A DNA stretch of 64,000 bases from Nocardioides sp. QY071 (GTDB taxonomy: Bacteria; Actinomycetota; Actinomycetes; Propionibacteriales; Nocardioidaceae), in contig NZ_CP124681.1 of the NCBI RefSeq assembly GCF_029961765.1, forward strand, positions 4,898,001 through 4,962,000. The letters are read 5' to 3'. Positions within the stretch are counted from its first letter, which is position 1, and each line of letters opens with the position of its first letter. The position numbers and the translations under genes were made by a program. Of this stretch, positions 1 to 7,335 are shown one piece after another. The notes beneath the pieces were generated by a model. That model was given only the letters and a program-made list of their open reading frames with translations, had not been told where the DNA came from and searched no databases.

Positions 1-835
1 TCGGGATCTGCGCGGCGTCACAGCTGCCCTCGTCGTCGAGGTACGTCGTGGTGACCAGGTCCTCCGCGGTCGCGCAGTCGCCGGCGAACGCGGAGTCGAG
101 GAACGCCTCGACCACGGCGGCCGGCTCGTCCGGTACGGCGTCGGCGCTGCTCGAGCCGGTGGCGGACGGGCGGGCCGTGTCGATCGGGACGGTGACACTC
201 GCGGTCGGCGCGTCGGTCCCCTCGGCGCCGGGGTCGTCGGACTCCGAGCTCCGCGAGACGTCGTACGACGCGACCAGCCACTCGCCGTCGACCTTCTCGA
301 GCAGGAAGGTGTACGTCGAGCTGCCGTACTGGCTGGTGAAGTCGGCGGGCACGCTCGCCGTGGATCCGTCGATGCTGGCGTCGTGGACCTCGGACTCGAC
401 GTCCTCGGTGGCGAGCAGCTGGAAGGCCTCGTCCTCGCAGGGCTCGGCCGCCTTGGCCTCCTCGGTCAGCAGCTTCTCCGCGGCGGCGCAGTCGCCGTCC
501 TCGGCGGCGTCGACCAGCTTCTCGACGACGTCCTCGGGCGCTCCGGCGGCGCTGTCGCCGCCGCGGTCCTCGCCGTCGCTGTCGTCATCACCGGTGAGGG
601 CGACGATCAGGCCGACGACGACACCGACGAGCAGGACCACGCCGACGACACCGAGCGCGATCCACAGGCCCTTGCCCTTGCCCTGGCCGCCCGGGGGAGG
701 CGGTCCGGGCATGCCCGGCGGCGGGAACGGCGGCGGACCCGACGGTGGACCAGGCGGCTGACCAGGCGGCGGACCCGACGGCGGACCCGACGGCGGGGGA
801 CCCGGCGGCGGGGGGAAGGGGGGCTGCTGGCTCAT
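1..835 (-). CDS. Proline-rich membrane-anchored protein, DUF4878-like (partial)
   Basis: The gene starts at the ATG read from 835 and runs off the left edge, so only about 278 residues are visible. Residues 1-50 are a Pro/Gly tail starting MSQQPPFPPPPG. One transmembrane helix follows at about 57-80 (LWIALGVVGVVLLVGVVVGL), then an acidic linker and two similar extracellular lobes, each with a two-Cys 'GDCAAAEKLL..' or 'GDCATAEDLV..' motif. This is the actinobacterial Pro-rich plus TM plus DUF4878-like layout. Its role is unknown. The start overlaps the stop of the upstream gene (ATGA), so the two are probably co-translated. Confidence 0.75.
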   Translation of the reverse strand, partial: MSQQPPFPPPPGPPPSGPPSGPPPGQPPGPPSGPPPFPPPGMPGPPPPGGQGKGKGLWIALGVVGVVLLVGVVVGLIVALTGDDDSDGEDRGGDSAAGAPEDVVEKLVDAAEDGDCAAAEKLLTEEAKAAEPCEDEAFQLLATEDVESEVHDASIDGSTASVPADFTSQYGSSTYTFLLEKVDGEWLVASYDVSRSSESDDPGAEGTDAPTASVTVPIDTARPSATGSSSADAVPDEPAAVVEAFLDSAFAGDCATAEDLVTTTYLDDEGSCDAAQIP

Positions 836-1269
836 GAGGGGTTCACCTGCTCCAGGTAGTCCGAGAACCACGACTCCAGGTCGGCGGGGTCGGTGGGGAA
901 GGGCGGGATGTCGTCGGGGATACCCGACGGGACACCACTTGGAACCTTGGTCGGCAGGTCCGGGACGCTCGGAGCGCCGCTCGGCAGCTCGGGCAGGCTC
1001 TCGGTCGGCAGGTCGCTCGGGAAGTCCGACGGGTCGATCGTCGGGAGGTCGAGGCTGGCCTTCGTGCCGGGCGCGCCGGGCGTCGTACTGCTGCTGGTGT
1101 TGCCGCCGGCGGGATCCGCGTCGCCGTCGTCGCGGCCGACGAGCAGGAACGCGGCGACCGCCACGACCGCGATGGCCAGTAGGACGCCGCCGACGGCGAC
1201 GGCCGCCCGCAGGCCGCGGCCGCCGCCCACCTCGAGGGACGGGCCGTCGGTCGGGAGCTCGGAGGGCAC
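832..1269 (-). CDS. Hypothetical single-pass membrane protein
   Basis: 145 residues: a short cytoplasmic N-terminus, one transmembrane helix at about 22-44 (AAVAVGGVLLAIAVVAVAAFLL), then a Ser/Thr/Pro/Asp-rich extracytoplasmic tail with repeated 'LPT/LPS..P' steps such as DLPTIDPSDFPSDLPTESLP. I recognise no enzymatic domain. The stop TGA at 834-832 overlaps the ATG of the next gene, which has the same architecture, so the pair is likely translationally coupled and may act together at the envelope. The Pro/Ser tail looks like a wall-spanning spacer. Confidence 0.65.
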   Translation of the reverse strand: MPSELPTDGPSLEVGGGRGLRAAVAVGGVLLAIAVVAVAAFLLVGRDDGDADPAGGNTSSSTTPGAPGTKASLDLPTIDPSDFPSDLPTESLPELPSGAPSVPDLPTKVPSGVPSGIPDDIPPFPTDPADLESWFSDYLEQVNPS

Positions 1270-1308
1270 GGCCTCACCCTAGACGAGGAAGGCTTGCAGA
1301 ATGGGTGC

Positions 1309-2013
1309 ATGGCCGGACCGTCCACGCCACCGAAGAGCCCGTTCACCCTGCTGAGCGTCGAGAACGAGTCGACGGTCTCCCGGGTCGCCGCGGAGGTGCG
1401 GCGGGCGATCTTCGAGGGCGACCTGGAGAGCGGTACGCCGCTGCGCGAGATCGCTCTCGCCGAGTCGCTCGGGGTCTCGAGACCGACGGTCCGCGAGGCG
1501 CTGACGGTACTGGTGGCCGAGGGGCTGGCGACCCGGGAGCCGCACCGTGGGGTCATGGTCGCCACACCGCGGGCCGAGTCGGTGCGCGACGTGTGCCGGG
1601 CGCGGTGGGTGCTCGAGGGCGCGGGCGTGCTGGCATGGCCGGCCGCGGACGCCGTACGACGGGCCCGGGTGCGCACCACCCTCGACGCCTACACGGCGGC
1701 GGTGCGCAGCGGCGAGGCGTCGTACGAGGAGCTCAACGAGCGCCACCTCGCCTTCCACGTCTCGCTCGTCGAGCTGACCGGGAGCGCGCGGCTGGTGCAG
1801 ATGGCCGAGGCGCTGATGGACGAGCTCCGACTGGCGCTGGCGCAGGTCGAGCGGATCAACCGCAACGCGCACGACGAGGCCGGCTCCCACGAAGGGCTGG
1901 TCGCGCTGCTGGAGGCGGACCGGATCGACGGACCGGACGGGGCGCACGCATTCTTGCGCAAGCACATCGACGACGCCGAGATCGAGATCGTCGAGGCGCT
2001 CGGCCTGGAATGA
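1309..2013 (+). CDS. GntR-family transcriptional regulator (FadR/FCD type)
   Basis: 234 residues from the ATG at 1309. An in-frame TTG at 1294 sits only 1-2 nt behind the AGGAAGG and is a worse start. The N-terminal winged helix (about 22-88) shows the GntR signature GTPLREIALAESLGVSRPTV followed by REAL. The C-terminal all-helical FCD ligand domain keeps Arg/Asp/His positions of the metal site (ELNERHLAFHVSLVELTG; EAGSHEGLVALLEA; HIDDAE). FCD regulators usually sense small organic acids. The target is not evident, since the two genes downstream are not catabolic. It may be leaderless. Confidence 0.85.
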   Translation: MAGPSTPPKSPFTLLSVENESTVSRVAAEVRRAIFEGDLESGTPLREIALAESLGVSRPTVREALTVLVAEGLATREPHRGVMVATPRAESVRDVCRARWVLEGAGVLAWPAADAVRRARVRTTLDAYTAAVRSGEASYEELNERHLAFHVSLVELTGSARLVQMAEALMDELRLALAQVERINRNAHDEAGSHEGLVALLEADRIDGPDGAHAFLRKHIDDAEIEIVEALGLE

Positions 2014-2025
2014 CAGACTGGCGGC

Positions 2026-2418
2026 ATGCTGGCCTTCCTGTCCCGTTGGGCGATCACGACCGCCGCGCTCGCCGTGGCCGCGCAGCTGATCGACGGCATC
2101 TGGTTCAAGGGCGCGACCGAGGGGCGCGCCGAGTTCGACGACAAGATCCTGCCGCTGGTGCTGGTCGCGCTGATCTCGTGCGCGGTGACGGCGCTGGTGA
2201 AGCCGCTGCTCACCTTCTTGTCGATCCCCTTCATCCTGCTGACGCTGGGCCTGTTCCTCATCGTGCTCAACGCGCTGCTGCTGCGGTTCACCGCGTGGCT
2301 GGCCGACCTGGTCGACATCGGGTTCCACGTCGACGGGTTCTGGCCGGCGGTGTGGGGCTCGATCATCATCAGCATCACCACGTGGTTCCTCGACGCGATC
2401 CTCGGCTTCGGCGACTGA
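2026..2418 (+). CDS. Phage-holin-4 superfamily (four-TM) membrane protein
   Basis: 130 residues with four hydrophobic helices (about 8-22, 42-62, 66-88 and 108-126), matching the small 'mycobacterial 4-TM phage holin' family (PF04020-like). Despite the family name it is a chromosomal housekeeping-type membrane protein, and no phage genes are nearby. It lies 12 bp after the GntR gene. Its stop overlaps the start of the phosphatase gene (TGATG), so the two are likely coupled. Its function is unknown. Confidence 0.8.
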   Translation: MLAFLSRWAITTAALAVAAQLIDGIWFKGATEGRAEFDDKILPLVLVALISCAVTALVKPLLTFLSIPFILLTLGLFLIVLNALLLRFTAWLADLVDIGFHVDGFWPAVWGSIIISITTWFLDAILGFGD

Positions 2419-2921
2419 TGACGGCTGCTCCCCCGCCCCGCACCCCGGGGCACTACCGCGTCGCGCTGGTCTGCCTCGGCAACATCTGCCGCTCCCCGAT
2501 GGCCGACGTGGTCCTGGCCGCGCGCGTCGCCGACGCCGGCCTCGACGACCGGGTCGAGGTGGTCAGCGCCGGCACCGGCACCTGGCACGTCGGCGAGGCG
2601 ATGGACCGCCGGGCCGCGGCCCTGCTCACGACCGAGGGGTACGACGCCAGCCGGCACCGGGCCCAGCAGGTGCTCGCGTCCTGGCTGGACGAGCAGGACC
2701 TGGTCCTCGCCATGGACCGCGACAACCTGCGCGACCTGCGCGCACTCGGTGAGGCCGACCCCGACCGCGTGCGGCTGTTCCGCGACTTCGACCCGGTGGA
2801 GCCGGGCGGGGAGGTCCCCGACCCGTTCTTCGGTGGCGACGACGGGTTCGGCACCGTGCTCGCCATGGTGGAGCGGACCTCGGCCGCTCTCGTGACCGCG
2901 GTGGCCGGCGTACTCGCCTGA
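2418..2921 (+). CDS. Low-molecular-weight protein-tyrosine phosphatase
   Basis: 167 residues. The P-loop CLGNICRS gives the C-X5-R-S motif with nucleophile Cys19 and Arg25. The general-acid region near residue 135 is VPDPFFGG, where LMW-PTPs have DP(Y/F). The length is typical of the family (PtpA-like). It dephosphorylates phosphotyrosine (or arsenate-like oxyanion) substrates in the cytoplasm. The start ATG overlaps the stop of the upstream membrane-protein gene. An arsenate-reductase role is less likely because no ars genes are near. Confidence 0.9.
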   Translation: MTAAPPPRTPGHYRVALVCLGNICRSPMADVVLAARVADAGLDDRVEVVSAGTGTWHVGEAMDRRAAALLTTEGYDASRHRAQQVLASWLDEQDLVLAMDRDNLRDLRALGEADPDRVRLFRDFDPVEPGGEVPDPFFGGDDGFGTVLAMVERTSAALVTAVAGVLA

Positions 2922-2950
2922 ACTGGTCCTACTCACCGGTCACCCCTACA

Positions 2951-2972
2951 TTTACTAGGACGTCCTAGTAAA
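2951..2972. promoter_or_regulatory. Perfect 22-bp palindromic operator upstream of 3HB-CoA dehydrogenase
   Basis: Half-site TTTACTAGGAC followed directly by its exact reverse complement (centre 2961/2962). It ends 17 bp before the chosen start of the dehydrogenase and overlaps a weak -10-like TACATT at 2947. The core ACTAGGACGTCCTAGT recurs with few changes at 7289-7308 between marR and icmF. This suggests the MarR protein, or another dimeric regulator, binds both sites. Confidence 0.7.
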
Positions 2973-2989
2973 TGAGCGAGGGGTACCTG

Positions 2990-3844
2990 ATGACGAGCAT
3001 CGAGCGTGTGGGAGTGGTCGGCGGCGGCCTGATGGGATCCGGCATCGCGGAGGTCAACGCCCGCGCCGGCAAGGACGTCATCGTCGTCGAGTCCACCCCT
3101 GACGCGGTCGAGGCCGCCCGCCATCGCCTCGAGACCTCCCTCAAGCGCGCCGAGAGCCGCGGCAAGATCGAGTCCGCCGCCGCCGTGCTCGACCGGATCC
3201 GCGTCGTCGACGACCTCGCCGCCCTCGCCGACCGCGACATCGTCGTCGAGGCCATCGTCGAGGACGAGCAGGCCAAGACCGACCTCTTCCGCCGCCTCGA
3301 CGAGATCGTGACCAGCCCCGACGCGATCCTCGCGTCCAACACCTCCTCGATCCCGATCATGAAGCTGGCCGTCGCCACGAAGCGCCCCACGCACGTGCTG
3401 GGCGTGCACTTCTTCAACCCGGTCCCCGTCCTCAAGCTGGTCGAACTGGTCCCGTCCCTGATGACCGACGCCGACACCACCGAGCGCGCCCGCGCGTACG
3501 TCCAGGACGACCTCGGCAAGACCGCCATCGACTGCCAGGACCGCGCCGGCTTCGTCGTCAACGCGCTGCTGATCCCGTTCATCCTGTCCGCGATCCGCAT
3601 GTACGAGTCCGGCTTCGCCTCCGCCGAGGACATCGACCACGGTCTCGTCCTCGGCGCCGCCCACCCCCAAGGCCCCCTCGCGCTCGCCGACCTGATCGGC
3701 CTCGACACGGTCAAGGCCGTCGCCGAGTCGCTCTACGAGGAGTTCAAGGAGCCGCTGTACGCCGCCCCGCCGCTGCTCGCCCGCATGGTGGAGGCACGCC
3801 TGCTGGGCCGCAAGACCGGGCGGGGCTTCTACACCTACGCCTGA
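2990..3844 (+). CDS. 3-hydroxybutyryl-CoA dehydrogenase (FadB2/PaaH type)
   Basis: 284 residues. It converts 3-hydroxyacyl-CoA (C4) to acetoacetyl-CoA with NAD(P). The N-terminal Rossmann motif is VGVVGGGLMGSGIAE (about 8-22). The catalytic region HFFNPVPVLKLVELV holds the His, and the C-terminal 3HCDH domain includes GFVVNALLIPF and ends GRKTGRGFYTYA. The ATG at 2990 is preferred over the in-frame ATG at 2972 because GAGGGG lies 7 nt before it and 2972 falls inside the operator. The operator shared with icmF suggests coordinated C4 acyl-CoA metabolism. Confidence 0.9.
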   Translation: MTSIERVGVVGGGLMGSGIAEVNARAGKDVIVVESTPDAVEAARHRLETSLKRAESRGKIESAAAVLDRIRVVDDLAALADRDIVVEAIVEDEQAKTDLFRRLDEIVTSPDAILASNTSSIPIMKLAVATKRPTHVLGVHFFNPVPVLKLVELVPSLMTDADTTERARAYVQDDLGKTAIDCQDRAGFVVNALLIPFILSAIRMYESGFASAEDIDHGLVLGAAHPQGPLALADLIGLDTVKAVAESLYEEFKEPLYAAPPLLARMVEARLLGRKTGRGFYTYA

Positions 3845-3850
3845 GACGAC

Positions 3851-3902
3851 CGAGTTGGGTGGGCGAGAGTGACCTCAGGGTCACCCTCACCCACCCAACT
3901 CG
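3851..3902. terminator. Bidirectional terminator hairpin
   Basis: 24-bp arms 3851-3874 and 3879-3902 pair with two mismatches around a TCAG loop. The hairpin lies between the stop of the dehydrogenase gene (3844, +) and the stop of the acyl-CoA synthetase gene (3908, -), as expected for a shared terminator. There is no obvious U-tract, which is usual in high-GC actinobacteria. Confidence 0.75.
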
Positions 3903-3907
3903 TGTGT

Positions 3908-5599
3908 TCAGCCCTTCAGGTCCGGGAAGTCGTCGTCGCGGAACTCACCCGAGGGCCGAGCCCCCTCGACCTCGTTCTCCCGCTGCCGCAGCTCGACCCG
4001 CCGGATCTTGCCGGAGATGGTCTTGGGCAGCTCGTAGAACTCCAGGCGCCGCACCCGCAGGAACGGGGCGAGGTGCTCGCGCGCGTAGCGCAGGACCGAC
4101 TCCGCCGTCTCCGCGGTCGGCTCGAAGCCGGGCACCAGCGCGACGTACGCCTTGGGCACCGCCAGCCGCACCGGGTCGGGCGCGGGCACGACGGCGGCCT
4201 CGGCCACCGCCGGGTGCTCGATCAGCACGCTCTCGAGCTCGAACGGGCTGATCTTGTAGTCCGAGGCCTTGAACACGTCGTCGGTGCGGCCTACGTAGGT
4301 GATGTAGCCGTCCTCGTCACGCGCCGCGACGTCGCCGGTGTGGTAGAAGCCGCCGGCCATCGCCTCGGCGTTCTTCGCCGGATCGCCCTGGTAGCCGGTC
4401 ATCAGGCTCAGCGGTGAGGACGCGAGGTCGAGGCAGAGCTCGCCCTCGCCGACGCCGTCGACCACGGTGCCCTCCAGGGGGTCGACCAGCACCACCGGTA
4501 CGCCGGGCAGCGGGCGGCCCATCGAGCCGGCCTTCACCGGCTGGCCCGGGGTGTTCGCGATCGCGGCGGTCATCTCGGTCTGGCCGAAGCCGTCGCGGAT
4601 GGTGCGGCCCCAGTGCTTCTCGACCTGGCTGATCACCTCGGGGTTCAACGGCTCGCCCGCGGCGATCGCCTCACGCAGCACGCCGGGACCCCCGGACAGG
4701 TCGGCGTTGATCAGCATCCGCCACACCGTCGGCGGCGCGCAGAAGGTCGTCACCCCCTCCGCGCGGAGCTGGCCCAGCAGGGCAGCCGCGTCGAAGCGGG
4801 CGTAGTTGTAGACGAACACCGTCGCCTCGGCCAGCCACGGTGCGAAGAAGTTCGACCACGCGTGCTTCGCCCACCCGGGGCTCGAGATGTTGAGGTGCAC
4901 GTCGCCGGGCTGCAGGCCCAGCCAGTACATCGTCGACAGGTGCCCCACCGGGTAGGACACATGGGTGTGCTCGACCAGCTTGGGCCGTGAGGTGGTGCCC
5001 GAGGTGAAGTACAGGAGCAGCCGGTCGGTGCTCGCGTTGCCGGGGTGCGGGACCGGCTCGGCGGGACGCACGTACGCCGCGGCGTACGACACCCAGCCCT
5101 CGGCAGGACCGACCGCGATCCGCACGTACGACCCCGGGACCTCGTCGAACTTCCCCGCGTCGGCCGCATTGCAGATGACGGCCCGCGCGTCGCCGCGCCC
5201 CAGCCGGTCGACCAGCTCGGCCGGCCCGACCGCCGTGGTGGTCGGCATGATCACCGCGCCGAGCCGGACGAGCGCGAGCATCGACTCCCACAGCTCGACC
5301 TGGTTGCCGAGCATGACCACGACACTGTCGCCGCGTCCGATCCCCTGCTCGGCCAGCAGCGCGGCCACCTGCTCGGAGCGGGTGACCAGCTCGCCGAAGG
5401 TGTACGACGCCCGCCGGCCGTCCTCCTCGACGATCACCAGCCCGGGCTGGTCGCTGCCCCGCGCATAGGAGTCGAACCAGTCGTGCACGAAGTTGAACCT
5501 CGGCCCGACGTCGGGCCACTCGAACCGGGCCACCGCCCCCGCGTGATCGGCGCGGAGGTCGCGCAGCAGGTCCCGGGCGGTACGCAGGGCGGTGCTCAT
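3908..5599 (-). CDS. AMP-dependent acyl-CoA synthetase (medium-chain, MACS-like)
   Basis: 563 residues from the ATG at 5599; further upstream the frame lacks family sequence. It activates a carboxylic acid to acyl-AMP and then to acyl-CoA. The ATP/AMP loop TSGTTSRPK is at 199-207. IRDGFGQTEM is the A5 motif. GGFYHTGDVA and YVGRTDDVFKASDYKISPFE are the hinge, and the C-terminal catalytic Lys lies in LPKTISGKIRR. The overall form is closest to medium-chain or acetyl-CoA-synthetase-like ligases. The acid is unknown. The flanking 3HB-CoA dehydrogenase and icmF suggest a short or branched-chain acid. It converges on the dehydrogenase gene. Confidence 0.88.
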   Translation of the reverse strand: MSTALRTARDLLRDLRADHAGAVARFEWPDVGPRFNFVHDWFDSYARGSDQPGLVIVEEDGRRASYTFGELVTRSEQVAALLAEQGIGRGDSVVVMLGNQVELWESMLALVRLGAVIMPTTTAVGPAELVDRLGRGDARAVICNAADAGKFDEVPGSYVRIAVGPAEGWVSYAAAYVRPAEPVPHPGNASTDRLLLYFTSGTTSRPKLVEHTHVSYPVGHLSTMYWLGLQPGDVHLNISSPGWAKHAWSNFFAPWLAEATVFVYNYARFDAAALLGQLRAEGVTTFCAPPTVWRMLINADLSGGPGVLREAIAAGEPLNPEVISQVEKHWGRTIRDGFGQTEMTAAIANTPGQPVKAGSMGRPLPGVPVVLVDPLEGTVVDGVGEGELCLDLASSPLSLMTGYQGDPAKNAEAMAGGFYHTGDVAARDEDGYITYVGRTDDVFKASDYKISPFELESVLIEHPAVAEAAVVPAPDPVRLAVPKAYVALVPGFEPTAETAESVLRYAREHLAPFLRVRRLEFYELPKTISGKIRRVELRQRENEVEGARPSGEFRDDDFPDLKG

Positions 5600-5742
5600 G
5601 GTGCCCACTCTGCCCAGCCGCCGCGCGCGGCGACACCCTCGAACGGAGGGTCGACACGGCGCACCGATACCCCAGATTTCGGTGATGTTCGCGCTACCGG
5701 CCCCGATGGACGATGCCCTGACGTCGAGCGAAGGGGACGACC

Positions 5743-6747
5743 ATGGGCATTCCGGGCTCAGGTGTGGCACGGGCACTGGCAGGAGGGCTCGTCGCGACGA
5801 GCCTCGTCGCGGCGGCACCCGCCACGGCCGCACCACCGGCCAGGGCCGTGGCCTGCGCGCCGGCCGCGAACATCCAGGCGATCATCGACGACTCCGGCTC
5901 GATGTCGGGCACCGATCCGGACCGGCTGCGGGTCCAGGCGATGAACCTGCTCATCGATGCCCTGGCCCCCTCACGGATCCTCGGCGCGACCGAGTTCGGG
6001 TCGGTCGAGGACAACGTCTTCGCGCCGGCGGCCGTCGGGCCGAGCGCGGCGACGATGAAGGCGTCGCTCGACGCGCTGGTCCAGGCTGACAACGGCGGCA
6101 CGGACTACAACCTCGCCTTCGACTCGGCGCGCGCTGTCAACCCCGGCGCCACGGTCCGGATCTTCCTGACCGACGGGGGCCACAACAGCGGCGACTACCT
6201 CAACGCCCACCTCAACCCCGCACCGCAGGCCCAGACGCCGACGTACGTCATCGGCTTCAGCCCCGGCCTCGCCGCGGCCGAGGACCAGGCCCGGCTGCAG
6301 CAGATCGCGGCCGAGACCGGCGGTCAGTACTTCGCCCTCCCGGACGCGCAGGCCCTGCAGCCGGTGATGAACGAGATCCAGACCCGCCTGACCTGCCAGT
6401 CGCCGCCGAAGACCTTCGTCGACACCATCGCGGCGGGTGGGGCGACCCACCACGGCGTGAAGATCAAGCGGAAGTCGCGGTCCGCGCAGCTGACGCTGAC
6501 CTGGACCAGCCCGCTCGACGCGTTCAAGATCAAGAAGGTCAAGATCAAGCGCCACGGCCGGGTCGTCGCGACCAAGGGCCACCCGCTCAAGATCAGGACC
6601 AAGCGGGGCGCGACCTACCTGGTGATCAAGGTGACCAAGCTGGTCCCGGGCAAGCTGACCTTCGTCGTCAAGAACACCGCGGCCGGCTCAGGATCGCCGC
6701 AGGTCACCGTGACCACCCAGGTGAGCCAGAGCAGGTCGAAGAAGTAG
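5743..6747 (+). CDS. Secreted von Willebrand factor A domain protein
   Basis: 334 residues. The N-terminal signal peptide has a hydrophobic core at about 10-27 and an Ala-rich cleavage site near APATAA. The VWA domain spans about 42-215. Its MIDAS is complete: DDSGS at 49-53, the Thr in GGTDYNL and the Asp in FLTDGGHNSG. The C-terminal 120 residues are rich in Lys and beta-strand pattern (KIKKVKIKRHGRVV), with no recognised domain. AAGGGGA-like spacing before ATG 5743 supports the start. A metal-dependent adhesion or binding role outside the cell is likely; the partner is unknown. The stop lies 1 bp from the convergent marR stop. Confidence 0.85.
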   Translation: MGIPGSGVARALAGGLVATSLVAAAPATAAPPARAVACAPAANIQAIIDDSGSMSGTDPDRLRVQAMNLLIDALAPSRILGATEFGSVEDNVFAPAAVGPSAATMKASLDALVQADNGGTDYNLAFDSARAVNPGATVRIFLTDGGHNSGDYLNAHLNPAPQAQTPTYVIGFSPGLAAAEDQARLQQIAAETGGQYFALPDAQALQPVMNEIQTRLTCQSPPKTFVDTIAAGGATHHGVKIKRKSRSAQLTLTWTSPLDAFKIKKVKIKRHGRVVATKGHPLKIRTKRGATYLVIKVTKLVPGKLTFVVKNTAAGSGSPQVTVTTQVSQSRSKK

Positions 6748-6748
6748 G

Positions 6749-7252
6749 TCAGTCCGCGAAGTCGCCGGAGGCCTGGCGGACCTGGCGGAGCAGGTCGTAG
6801 GCATCGGCCTGCTGGTCGCCGCTGAGGCCGGTCACCGCGAAGTCGATCGCGGTGACCGCCTTGGTCGCCCTGCGCACGGTCGTGCGGCCCTCGGGCGTGA
6901 GCCGGGCGAGGGTACGACGGCGGTCGGCCTCGTCGGGCACCCGGACGACGTACCCCTGGGCCTCGAGGCGGTCGATCGCGCTGGTGACCGAGGTGGGGTG
7001 GACCATCAGCCGCTCGCCGATCTTGCTCAGCGGCAGCGCGCCGTGCCGGCTGAACAGCAGCAGCACGAGCACCTCGTAGCGGGAGAAGGTCAGCCCGAAC
7101 GGCTTCAGCGCGGCGTCGAGCGCCCCGATCATCAGCTGCTGGACCCGCATCACCGAGGTGGCCAGCCGCATCGCGGTCGCGTCGCCGAAGTGCTCCTCCC
7201 AGAGGTCGCCGGCGCGGTCGATCGGGTCGAACGGCAGGCGGGCGTCGGGCAC
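6749..7252 (-). CDS. MarR-family transcriptional regulator
   Basis: 167 residues from a GTG at 7252. The winged helix-turn-helix is clear: LTFSRYEVLVLLLFSRHGAL, LSKIGERLMVHPTSVTSAID and RLEAQGYVVR, with the wing VPDEADRRRTLARLTPEG. It is divergent from icmF across an 83-bp region holding an imperfect palindrome (7289-7308), which it probably binds. The same palindrome, in perfect form, precedes the 3-hydroxybutyryl-CoA dehydrogenase gene. It may respond to an acyl-CoA or a free acid. Confidence 0.87.
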   Translation of the reverse strand: MPDARLPFDPIDRAGDLWEEHFGDATAMRLATSVMRVQQLMIGALDAALKPFGLTFSRYEVLVLLLFSRHGALPLSKIGERLMVHPTSVTSAIDRLEAQGYVVRVPDEADRRRTLARLTPEGRTTVRRATKAVTAIDFAVTGLSGDQQADAYDLLRQVRQASGDFAD

Positions 7253-7288
7253 GACCCAGACCTTAGGCCATCCGGGGACTTTTCCAGA

Positions 7289-7308
7289 TTACTTGGACGT
7301 CCTACTAT
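7289..7308. promoter_or_regulatory. Predicted MarR operator in the marR-icmF divergent promoter
   Basis: The sequence TTACTTGGACGTCCTACTAT has a central GGACGTCC flanked by imperfect arms. It differs by only a few bases from the perfect palindrome at 2951-2972. It lies about 28 bp before the icmF start and 37 bp before the marR start, so a bound repressor would cover both promoters. TACTAT at 7303-7308 could be the icmF -10. Confidence 0.65.
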
Positions 7309-7335
7309 CGGAGATCCAAGGAGTTTGGAGGATCG

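Noticed and set aside
2026..2418. Prophage, because of the phage-holin-4 family name
   Set aside because: There are no integrase, capsid or tail genes nearby. The family is a common chromosomal membrane protein.
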